Shown piece by piece: positions 9,534 to 19,419 of a DNA stretch of 25,797 bases. Made by a program: the position numbers and the translations under genes. The notes below the pieces were generated by a model, which saw nothing but the letters and a program-made list of their open reading frames with translations, did no database searches and was not told the origin of the DNA. Numbering within the stretch: position 1 is the first letter of the stretch; every line of letters starts with the position of its first letter. The stretch covers positions 227,823-253,619 of the forward strand of contig NW_003155251.1 of the NCBI RefSeq assembly GCF_000003605.2, given 5' to 3'. The stretch comes from Saccoglossus kowalevskii. Its lineage: Eukaryota > Hemichordata > Enteropneusta > Harrimaniidae.

Positions 9534-12500
9534 ATGCAGAAGACAGCACGACTGTTTACTACTGGTCTTCAGTTGAGGACGATTCATCGGTCATTTTTAA
9601 AGAGAGCATTATCGTCCGTATCCGAAGATCAGGTAAGCATGTGCATATTTTTCAAGACGTTGGATATACCCGGAAGTAAAGTTACTGCAGAAGTCATTCA
9701 TTTAGGGACTGTGATTTAAATCATTCATCCAGTGCTTGTTTATTGTTGTTGTTGTTTTTTTTTTCTTTCCAAATTATACTGCTAGCTAGTTTATATATAT
9801 TCGACAATATCTATTATTTTTAGTCAAGTATTTCCATAGCCGATGATGTGGTGAATACTTTCAAATCTGTTCTTGGTAGTCACAACGTGTCCTCATCCCT
9901 GGCAGTCAGAGAGCATCATGGGAAGGATGAATCTTATCATAAGTGAGTACAATACTTTATAAAATAACACTATGTAATGATGATATCCATTCCATGTGAA
10001 CTCTAGGAAGGTTTTGAGTGTGTACAATGTAAACAGAAATAAGCACAGTGCCAATGAAAATAAAACTTTTTTTTTAATGTAGAGACACCTCTCTCTAATG
10101 GAGCAAATGTGGTATTTGCCAGGTTTTAACTTTACCCACTAAATTAAATTCATGTTCACATGTAAAATTACAAAAAAACTTTTTGCTTCACTGGACAATC
10201 TTTGAACTCAATGAATATGCAAACCTTGAATGCATTAATGAAAACAATTACTATTTTATAGTTGTCTTTTATTACAAAAACCTGTACAAGAAGGGTATTA
10301 CAGTTCAAAAAAGTAGCTCAGAAGACTTCATCTGGGTGCAGTTCAACAGGGAATTTTTTCAGTTAGAGGAAGATTTATTTCTCTGCACTGTTTGCCCCCA
10401 GCTCTCAAGTATTTTCAATCGGAAAGAAAACAATTTATTTCAGCTACTTGAAAAAGACATAGAAAAATACTCAAAGAAAGGATCAATTATTTTAACAGGG
10501 GACTTTAATGCTAGAACCAGAAATGATGATGATGTTGCGATTTACAACAACCACAACTACCAGTCATCAGACATAACCTGTAACTTTAGAAAAAGAGTCT
10601 CTCAAGACTCAACTAAAAACAAATATGGTGAATCACTTTTAGATCTTTGCATGGCTACTGACCATATTATCTTGAATGGTAGATGCATGGGTGATAACAC
10701 AGGCAGGTTTACTAGCCACCAAAGAAGAGGCAGTAGCATTGTTGATTATACAATAGTTAGTGATAATTTATTTGAAAAAAATCAGTTTATTTTTTGTCCA
10801 CCCACTTGATCTATCTCTTTCTGACCACTGCCCGATATCCTATCACCTAAACACTAATGCTACCTCAGATACAAGTGACAGAATAAACTACAAATCTGAA
10901 ACACCAACAAGCACTATCTATTTATGGAATAACGAATCTAAATTGCACTTTAACAGGGCTTTACAGTAAAGAAATAGGCAAGCTAATTGATGAATTCAAT
11001 AAAAAAGACTTTAAAATATAGAGTCAATTAACCATGCATGTGAATTGATATCAAATATGTACATTGGAGCAGCTGACAAAAGTCTGAAGAAAAAAATAAT
11101 TCGACAAAACATTTCACATGTTAAATCAAAAAACATAACTAAACAAGCCAAATGGTTTACAAATGAGCTAGCTAATATGAAAAGAGAAGTATTTAAATTG
11201 TCTTCTAACCTTTGTAGAAATCCTGGAAACAAACATTTAAGAATACAATGTTATAATCTTAATTAAAAGAGACTATAAACGTCTAATCAAAAAAAGAAAG
11301 AGAGAATTTAAAAATGAGATACTTAATAGACTAGACAACATGGGAAACTCTAATCTACACAAGTACTGGGACTTAATAAAAGAACTTAAAAATAACCAAC
11401 AAAATGAAAACTATGTTGAAAACATTGAAGATAAAAAGTGGTTTGAACACTTTAAAGAACTGAATTCTTCCGAGCAGATGAGAGACTATAACCAAGATGC
11501 AGACATTGACCTATTAGAATGGAGCTCTCAGACAGTAGATATGCTTGACAAAAACATTTCAGAACTTGAGATACAAAATGAAATAAATAAGCAGAAAGCT
11601 GGAAAAAGCCCAGGTCTGGATAAAATTAAAAACGAAATGCTGAAAACAGGCAGACATATTTTAATAAAGCCTTTACAAAAATTATTCAATCTTATTTTAT
11701 CTAGTGGCAAGTATCCAAGCAGCTGGAATACAGGTATCATTAAACCCATCTATAAAAAAGGTGACAAAACAGACCCTAGCAACTACAGGGGAATCACCCT
11801 TCTGAGCACATTAAGTAAACTATTCACATCAATTCTGAAACAACGTCTAACCAACTACGGTATATACAGGACAATAAAATAATAATAAATTGGATTCATG
11901 CCAAAATTTGGAACAAGAGATCACATATTTGTATTTAAACAACTTGTCACAAAATATCTTAACAACAAGAAATACATTTTTGCATGTTTTATTGACTTCA
12001 AAAATTCATTTGACTCAGTGTGGCACCCTGGACTAATGTACAAATTAAGAAAAAATGGTATCACAGGAAAATTTTACCAAATAATCAATAGTATTTACCA
12101 AAATTCACTTGCATGCGTAAAAACAAAAAATGGCTTAACAAAAACATTTCCAGTAGAAAGAGGCATAAGGCAGTGGGGATGGCCTAAGCCCACTCTTATT
12201 TAATATATACGTTATTGACATTAAAGAACATATAAACATGGGGGAAAACAACCCGCCATCTTTGCGAAATAATACACTGCCATGTTTACTATACGCAGAT
12301 GACTATCAGAAAGCAGCTCAGGTTTGCAGAATGCACTAAACGGTCTTCAAATTTACTGCAAAAAATGGAAATTAAGCATTAATATTAATAAATCAAAAAC
12401 CATGATATTCAACAAAAGTGGCAAACACATTAAAAACCAAAATTTTCACATAGATGGTGTAGAACTAGAAAGAGTGTCAACATACACTTATCTTGGAATT

Positions 12501-15500
12501 AAATTGAAAACAAATGGTAAATTTGACTTGGCTCAAGAAGATCTTAAAAATAGAGCTATGAAAGCATGATTCAAAATGAAACAGTTATTATTCTCAGATA
12601 CATATATACCAATAAAAACATATCTTAAAATGTTTGATACCATGATAAACCAATACTTTTATACTGTGCAGAAATCTGGTCAGATAGTATAATTAAACAC
12701 CAAAAGATGTATATGAATATCATGTCACCAATGGAACAATTACANNNNNNNNNNNNNNNNNNNNNNNNNNNNNNNNNNNNNNNNNNNNNNNNNNNNNNNN
12801 NNNNNNNNNNNNNNNNNNNNNNNNNNNNNNNNNNNNNNNNNNNNNNNNNNNNNNNNNNNNNNNNNNNNNNNNNNNNNNNNNNNNNNNNNNNNNNNNNNNN
12901 NNNNNNNNNNNNNNNNNNNNNNNNNNNNNNNNNNNNNNNNNNNNNNNNNNNNNNNNNNNNNNNNNNAAAATGCGAACAATGTAAATATAGATAAAATAAT
13001 ATCAGAAAAACTAAAAACAAAGTTTGAAAAAAATTGTAAACAGATTTTAGACAATGATAACAAAGGGAAAAATCACAAAAATAAATTACGCACTTACAGA
13101 GAACTGAAAACAGACTTTGGCTTTGAAAACTACTTACACGTAGTCAAAAATACTCATCACAGGTCATCAATGACAAAATTGAGGATTAGTGCTCACAGAC
13201 TACAAATAGAGACTGGGAGATATAACAACACAGATATATCTGACAGAAAATGTCTATGTTGTGAAAATAACGCCATAGAGGACGAAGAACATTTTATTTT
13301 AACATGTGATCTCTACGCTAAAAACTTTATCAGCTGTTATCACCCCAACACTTAGCAAACAATAAAGAAAAATTAAAATATATTTTAAATAATAAGATGA
13401 GAAAACAATAATACAAATAGCAAAATACATAGAGAACTGTTTCAAAACACGAGAGGAAAAGTTGACAACATTATAGTCAGCTATCTCAAGATAAGGTCAT
13501 GTACATGCAATAGTAATCTAAACATTCACCAACACAATCCAATTTACTTTACCATTATTTTTTTTTTCTACTTTTATTTGCTAGTTGTTTTTATTTATTT
13601 TCCTGTGTGTATTTTTATTCTCACTTTAATTTGTCTTTATTTACATCTGTATTGCATTTTAGTCAAAATCCTAATAGGGATACGAACACAATAAAGATAA
13701 TTATTATTAGTCATATATTTTCAAATATCAAAGACAATCATTTGTTTATCTATTCACTTTGTTGTATTGTTTATGAAGATGTGTTCCACCTGACATTGTA
13801 GTATGGCCAGAGAGTGTGGATAAAGTTTGTGAGGTCGTCAAGTTATGCAGCAAATACAGTATACCAATGGTTCCATTTGGTTCGGGTACCGGACTTGAAG
13901 GAGCGGCTACAGGAATAAGAGTGAGTATGGATACAACTTATTTCTGTTTTTCTTCATCAAGAATAATACAACAGCAATGTTTTAATTTGATAATATACAA
14001 ATTGGGAAACAAAATCAGAAAATATTAAAATTTTATACTGTGGTTCACAAGACAGGTAATCACAATGAACTACTTCAGATGGTCACACAGCTCTGTCACT
14101 TGTACTTGCAATATTATAAAAAACGTCAGGAGCCCTCAAATAATCGAATTGCAAAAGACAGGAGCCCTCTAATTATGGTACATATCTCTCAATTATTATA
14201 TTGCTTTTCATTCACGCAGGGCAGTGTTTGTATTGACATGACGAAAATGGATAAAATCGTTGAGGTGAACCCTGACGATTTTGATGTGACAGTTGAATCT
14301 GGTGTGACAAGAAATATGCTTAATAGTTACTTGCGAGATACTGGACTTTGGTTTCCTATTGGTAAGTATTAACACATTATCATATACCTTGTATTGCCCG
14401 GCCTCGTAACGCTATGGGATGTGTGCCCATACATCAGGGCAATAATTTCCTGTATCACGCCAGGCCAAGCACGCCCAGCTTTCATCAACCCAAACAAAAC
14501 TTGTCATTCTAAATTACGTTGTGTGTTTGAGGTCATGCCATAGTAAAATGTAATTACTGTTATAAGGTATATGATAAAACCTTTATGGACTAGAAATGTC
14601 TTTTTTTGCACTCGGTTATACGGCTTACGCACCCTCGCAAGCTTGGGCACTCCAAGTGAAAATTTCTCTGGGGTCCTAAATTTTGTGTCTACGAATTCAA
14701 TGAAAATCAGGAAATTTACAAAAATTGCTAGCAGTAAAAACAATTTATAGTACGAATGTTGGTCAAATGCATTATTTATTTTCATAAAATTTAAGGGCAT
14801 GGCTACAATGACCACAAGTGACTCATTGCAAGTACAGTCGCAGGCCGGCCTGCTGCCTCAGAGACATATATGACTAAGAAGAGATATTTTTGTTTCCAGA
14901 TCCTGGTGCTGATGCCACTGTATGTGGTATGTGTGCAACTAGTGCGTCTGGTACAAATGCTGTACGTTACGGCACCATGAGAGAAAACGTCATGAATTTA
15001 CAGGTTGTGTTAGCCAATGGCAGTGTCATTGATACCGCTGGAAAGGGCAAGAGATCAAGGTCAGATGTGTATTGTTTTGTTGTGTTTTATGTCTAGATTG
15101 TCATTGTTTTTTTTACAAATTTATGCATAATAAATGGGTAACAACATGATTAATTTAACCTTAGAGCATTTCCGCCAAAGACGAGGACTTGAGTTGATTT
15201 TGTAGGTTGGTCTATTTTGATCTGTATCTTTGACATGCCTGGGTAAATCACATTCAAACTTCACTCATACACTCATAAATCAGGAGACATATGCACATCA
15301 ATTTTTATCATGATTCGCTTCAAGATGGCCATTAGATGGCCATTTTAATGTTCAGAATTCATCAAAATCAAGAATTTCCTATTTCGAAACCAGATCCTAG
15401 TATTGTATGAATATATTTTGTGCGAACTTGGCACATATGTTATGCTTTATGAGACCTTGATGCATGTCATTTTTTTTTCAGATCAGAATCGAAATGGCCG

Positions 15501-18500
15501 ACTGGTGGCCATTTTGTTTAAATAAATTTTGTTCCAGAGCCATATCTCTGAGATGCCTTGACCAATCATGTTCAAGTTTAATAGTTACATCATCCATCAT
15601 GTCATATATATTCACATCAATTTATTGAATGATTCAATTGAAAATGACTGACTGGTCACCATTTCTGCCATTTTGGATCCAGGTTTTGGTTATACATAGA
15701 CAGCATTTGTTCATCTTGGTGCATACATATACATGACAGGACTATGATGTGTGTTTTTTTCAGATCAGATTCAAAATGATCAAATGCAAATGCTATTCTA
15801 AAACCATGTCTCTGATATACATTGACAACAATTATATGTTACAATCATGTTAGTTGTTTTATGTTCTTATTGAAGTTGGCTGACTCATTTCAATTTTGTT
15901 TACTATTGAACTAATGAGGACTCCATTATGACTTGTTCATTTCAGGAAAACATCAGCCGGGTATAATTTGACTAATCTTTTTGTTGGTTCAGAGGGAACT
16001 CTAGGAATTATCACAAAAGCAACTATTAGGCTTCATGGCATTCCAGAATCTGTAAGTAAAAGATGGAAACCTGGTTTTTCACTATTTCTTAGAAAATATT
16101 TGTAATTTAAATAGATAGAATAACAATAGTGTAGTAGTTGTTGCAGCAGACACATGATCTGTAGGTTTGAGTTTATAAAAAACAACACCTAAATGTTAAT
16201 GTGGGGTTGAGATTCATTCATGCAATTTTTGTGAAACCTTGATGAGTCCCGTAGTTCATAGTGGCTTGTGTTAGATTTTCATTTGATGAATCGATGACCA
16301 CACAGCTGTGTCAATGACTAAAATCCACTGTTTGTACTGTCATTACTTGTAACAGTCAAACAGTCTGGAAAAACATAAATGACTTGTAGTGTCTCCTGCC
16401 CCTGAAAGTTTTTTTTTAAACAATACCTATTATTTTGGTAATACAATTTGTAAATCAATTTGATCAAGTATATTATATTACAGATGGTGTCTGCAGTGTG
16501 TACATTTGATACTGTGCAATCAGCTGTAGATACTGTTACACAAGTTATGCAATGTGGAATTCCAGTGTCTAGAATTGGTGAGATTTTATCCATTTCACTT
16601 TGAGTCCTTTGAGTCATTTTGAGTATCTGTTCAGTAACAGATAAATAAGATGTAATCATTTATTTGTCATTTTCATCAAACATATATAAATATGAATTGA
16701 TAAAAAAGAAAACCCCTAAGTGAATAGATCATTGAAAATATCAGTATAAATATTTTTCCCTATACTTTTTTATATGAAATATGCAAGTACACAGATTGAG
16801 GGAGGAACTGAAAAAAGGGAGAACTACTATACTAATGGTGCATAGTAAACATCATATGTCTAAGTAGAAGAAGGCAATAAATTAAATTCATTAGTGGGTC
16901 ACCATGAGCAACTCTTGAGGGAGGGTAATTTGGAGCAACTCTGGAGGGGTGATGTAGAGCAACTCTGGAGTGGAGGGGTGATTTGGAGCAACTCTGGAGG
17001 GGTGATTAGAGCAACTCTGTAGGGCTGATTTAGAGTAACTCTCTAATTGTTGATATTCATTCATTTTTTTTTTTTTTGTAGAATTTTTAGATGAAGTTAT
17101 GATTGACGCCTGTAATAAATATAATAATGTTGATTATAAAATTGCTCCCACATTATTTCTTGAGTTCCAAGGAAATGACAAGGTTGTGGATGACCAGGCA
17201 AAAACTGTTGGTAAGAACTCTTACTTTATTCTTGAGTTCAGTTTTGCAGAGAAACAGGGAAATTCATTTTTTTTATTGAATGTTCTTTTGCAAATACTGT
17301 TATTGTTGTCAACTGATAGAAATTGTATTCTAGGGATGCAATAAGTTATTATTATGGTTGTGTTTGAATAAAAGGGATTCAAAATGGCCAACTGGTGGCC
17401 ATATTATTTTAAAAATTTCAAACTACATTTTACATCTTGGGATATATGTGATGTGTATTTGTTCTGTGATCTGATTCAGGATGGCAAAAAGTGATGGAAA
17501 TCACAGGACAAAATGTCTGATTGGTGGCCATTTTGTTTTACTGATTGACATGCACATGCACTCATATTTAAACATACATTGAAAACATTATATTGAAGAC
17601 TGTGTCATATCATATCATAACTAGTTAAATGTGTTTTACCACCATATGTGCATAGCGGAACTGGTAGAATACAATGGTGGTTCTGATTTCACATGGGCCA
17701 AAGATGTAGATGAGAGAAATAAATTATGGAAGGCAAGACATAGTGCATGGTATTCTACATTGGCTCTCAGGCCTGGGGCAAAGGTAATACAGTGTTTTCT
17801 AGTTCAGAATCTACAAGTCATTGTAACACATAGCATTTGCATGGCAACAAGCTCTCTGAATTTGTGTTACATTTTCGTGTACATGTCTGTATTTCTTTAG
17901 CAGTCATATTGCTCTCACACGATTCAATAGGACAGTACATCACTTTCTACTCACTATTTGAAATATTAGGCATTTTTTTGAGCAACAACACCCTTGGAAT
18001 GAACAAACAATTCTGAGCTTGATTCAATGCTCTTAATTTACAAAAATTAGGGAAAATCATGGATATTCATCTACATGTATTTGAGGAGATTTAGCAATTT
18101 ATTGGCTATTTTTTGTTGTTTAAATTTAACAATTTACAATTTTACACAGTATAGCTACATTACTGATATGCCAGTTGCTGATTTTCTACTTATATTTATT
18201 CACTGACTGATATATTGTAATGTACAGGGATTGTCCACTGACGTTTGTGTACCAATTTCTAAACTACCAGAAGTCATCGTAGCTACTAAAGAAGACCTGA
18301 AGCATTCTTCTGTCATAGGTACATAATATAAAGCTTAATCATCAAAGATGGTCAGTGAAAATTCAAATGCCTGGTGTTTTTGACCATTGTCTAATTTTTT
18401 CTGACCTCAGTTGATCATGGTCAACATTGGTGAAAGTCATTTGGTGTCTCTGACCATTGCAATTGATCGTCAACCATGATAGTTCCTGGTTGCCCATCAA

Positions 18501-19076
18501 GTGGTCACATTGGTGGATTTAAACCCCCATCATTGAAAATGATTCACATTGGTTAAAGAACTCATTGACTCCAATCAATTTAACCACTGCATTGGTGATC
18601 TAAACATACTTTTTGAAAAATACACATATCGCTGTATTGAGATCCTAACATTGTAAATTATTCAGGTCCAATTGTAGGCCATGTTGGGGATGGTAATTTC
18701 CATGTGTTCATGAATGTTGATCCAGAGAACCAGGATGAAATTGATGAAGCCAGACGTCTAGCTGAAAGAATGGCAAGGTAGTTGTAACTAGCAATAATAA
18801 ATCATTCCCTTCCATGCATCCACTGTTGTGACCACTGTTCTGTTGGGATGCTTGCTCTAATGATCATGGTCTGAAACCAATTTGTTTTTGCACAACTTAT
18901 TTTTCAGACGTGCAATCGCAGTTGGTGGAACTTGTACCGGGGAACATGGTATAGGCCTTGGAAAGAAACAACTGTTAATTGAAGAAATTGGAGAAACAGG
19001 TGTTGCAACCATGAAACAAATTAAAGCAACCCTTGACCCCAAGGGATTATTCAATCCAGACAAAGTTTTTCTGTAA
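9534..19076 (+). CDS. LDHD: D-lactate dehydrogenase, mitochondrial; complete, 12 exons
   Basis: LDHD is an FAD flavoprotein that oxidises D-lactate and related D-2-hydroxy acids to 2-oxo acids in mitochondria. Exons: 9534-9632, 9824-9942, 13779-13920, 14220-14361, 14900-15059, 15946-16051, 16484-16577, 17082-17210, 17656-17783, 18228-18318, 18666-18777, 18908-19076. Every junction keeps the frame, giving 496 aa against about 480-510 in the family. Residues 1-33 (start [15 protein letters not shown]) form an Arg/Ser-rich targeting presequence with no acidic residue before the final SEDQ. The FAD-binding PCMH domain carries [11 protein letters not shown] (104-114), [11 protein letters not shown] (from 168) and [12 protein letters not shown]. 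The C-terminal FAD-oxidase domain carries [23 protein letters not shown] (408-416, His of the active/metal site) and [10 protein letters not shown] (448-457). Residues 72-81, [10 protein letters not shown], span the LINE-bearing intron, so splicing across it is expected. The exon 5 donor (aag|gtcaga) is weak. No break was found. Confidence 0.96.
10183..10969 (+). pseudogene. LINE AP-endonuclease fragment, frameshifted
   Basis: The exonuclease/endonuclease/phosphatase fold is recognisable. [11 protein letters not shown] and [10 protein letters not shown]-type sequence (GDFNAR at 10498-10515) are followed by [20 protein letters not shown], then [13 protein letters not shown] with SDHCP at 10820-10834. 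GDFNAR and SDH are the catalytic Asp/Asn and Asp/His motifs of LINE endonucleases that nick the target DNA. A frame change near 10790-10805 separates the two, and the first residues of the domain are missing or decayed. Confidence 0.85.
11045..12569 (+). pseudogene. LINE reverse transcriptase, several frameshifts
   Basis: The linker (11045-11266) leads into [36 protein letters not shown] and then [16 protein letters not shown] (motif A; its Asp codon is at 11994). After a frame change near 12173-12177 the reading recovers a GLSP-type motif. YADD (catalytic motif C) is at 12292-12303. Directly after YADD a short deletion shifts frame. Reading resumes as [20 protein letters not shown], then YTYLGIKL near 12485-12505. 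The segment around 11870-11905 is also broken by stops. The catalytic Asp residues are present in the DNA but not in one open frame. Confidence 0.88.
12745..12966. other. Assembly gap (222 N) inside the LINE
   Basis: A run of N interrupts the region between the reverse transcriptase and the C-terminal domain of the LINE. Open frames reported across it are artefacts of unknown bases. Repetitive sequence is the likely reason the assembly failed here. Confidence 0.99.
12967..13476 (+). pseudogene. LINE C-terminal Cys-rich segment and end of ORF2
   Basis: The frame from about 13083 reads [16 protein letters not shown], then [15 protein letters not shown] and [20 protein letters not shown]. The last fits the CxxC...H...C pattern found near the end of many L2/CR1/Jockey-like ORF2 proteins. 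After a frame change, [17 protein letters not shown] leads to a TAG at 13474-13476, the inferred ORF2 end. Stops at about 13353 show it is non-functional. Confidence 0.75.
14362..14899 (+). other. LDHD: LDHD intron 4, small stem-loop
   Basis: No exon is present in this intron. A stem-loop lies at 14393-14443: attgccc pairs perfectly with gggcaat, and an inner pair gatgt/acatc flanks gtgcccat. The sequence after about 14580 looks like ordinary intron or old repeat, but I could not assign it. Confidence 0.5.
15219..15901. repeat. Degenerate tandem repeat with ATGGCC...GGCCAT palindrome, LDHD intron 5
   Basis: Five recognisable copies of a word like aaatggccgactggtggcca occur at 15321-15346, 15491-15516, 15641-15676, 15771 (eroded) and 15871-15901 (eroded). 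Neighbouring words also recur: cagatcagaatc/cagatcagattc before copies 2 and 4, and (c)atatctctgagatgcc-like blocks at about 15219, 15541 and 15805. The spacing is about 100-170 bp, so this is an old tandem array filling most of intron 5. Each core is an imperfect palindrome and contains YY1-like gccattttg. Confidence 0.7.
16905..17050. repeat. Minisatellite, about 24-bp unit, LDHD intron 7
   Basis: Six copies of a unit like gagcaactctggaggggtga start at 16906, 16933, 16957, 16986, 17009 and 17033, with spacings of 23-29 bp. It ends about 30 bp before the intron 7 acceptor (exon starts at 17082), just upstream of a long T tract. Copy-number change here could move the branch-point region relative to the exon. 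Confidence 0.85.
17381..17535. repeat. Two more copies of the palindromic repeat, LDHD intron 8
   Basis: Copies lie at 17381-17405 (aaaatggccaactggtggcc, then at-rich) and 17510-17535 (aaaatgtctgattggtggcc, then attttg), with a half copy near 17466-17485 (gtgatctgattcaggatggc). They belong to the same family as the intron 5 array, so the repeat was dispersed or duplicated within the gene. Confidence 0.7.
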
Positions 19077-19389
19077 TTCAGGCAGTTATTGAGATATTTC
19101 TTAACTCTGATTCAAGACAGACATAGACAGAGTGAGGCTATTGTATCTGCAGGGAAAACATGTATACATTTCAATTGTGGTCATAAAACTCATTAATACA
19201 TCTGCTGTTTACTTTAATCGATGTGTCATGAATTAGCTAAAAAACATGATCTTGTATGTGCATTAAAAATACTTTGCAATATAATATATAACATCTGGAA
19301 ATGTAACAAATTGTTTGTTTACGAACTGCCTGCCTGACTGATATTTTCACTGCTGATATGCAAATTATATTCTTTGATTTCAGTGTTTA

Positions 19390-19395
19390 AATAAA
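19390..19395 (+). promoter_or_regulatory. LDHD: LDHD poly(A) signal AATAAA
   Basis: AATAAA lies about 310 nt after the LDHD stop and is the first canonical signal downstream. The 3' UTR would therefore end near 19410-19420. Confidence 0.55.
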
Positions 19396-19419
19396 GTTCA
19401 CACCCAATGGCCATTGAAT

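Larger units (their letters stand above)
10150..13710 (+). mobile_element. Degraded non-LTR retrotransposon (LINE), APE-type, L2/CR1/Jockey-like
   Basis: The order is endonuclease, reverse transcriptase, C-terminal Cys-rich segment, 3' UTR and an A/T trinucleotide tail, all on the plus strand. The 3' end cacaataaagataattattatta (13687-13709) resembles the short (ATT)n tails of L2/CR1-type elements. The 5' end is not sharp; the endonuclease is already under way by about 10190, so the element is probably 5' truncated. The coding region is broken by many stops and frame changes, so it cannot move on its own. A 222-base assembly gap falls within it. Clade assignment is tentative. No target-site duplication was identified. 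Confidence 0.88.
9943..13778 (+). other. LDHD: LDHD intron 2 enlarged by a LINE
   Basis: This 3.8-kb intron runs from donor cataa|gtgagt to acceptor ttatgaag. Nearly all of it (about 10150-13710) is a LINE remnant in the same orientation as LDHD, so little else is present. The other introns of this gene are between about 0.1 and 0.9 kb. Confidence 0.85.

Noticed and set aside
9160-9549. 129-codon minus-strand open frame over the same promoter
   Set aside because: It is composed of UTR, promoter and intron sequence of RPL14; no family resemblance, and the ATG-only exon with TOP leader explains the region better.
9269-9679. 136-codon plus-strand open frame over the RPL14/LDHD promoter
   Set aside because: It has no domain. 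The frame starting at 9534 in another register gives a mitochondrial presequence and splices in phase to LDHD exon 2.
12625-13063. Open frames spanning 12625-13063 on both strands
   Set aside because: They cross 222 unknown bases and have no meaning as coding sequence.
17631-17900. 89-codon plus-strand open frame taken as a separate small gene
   Set aside because: It is LDHD exon 9 (17656-17783) read through into its introns.
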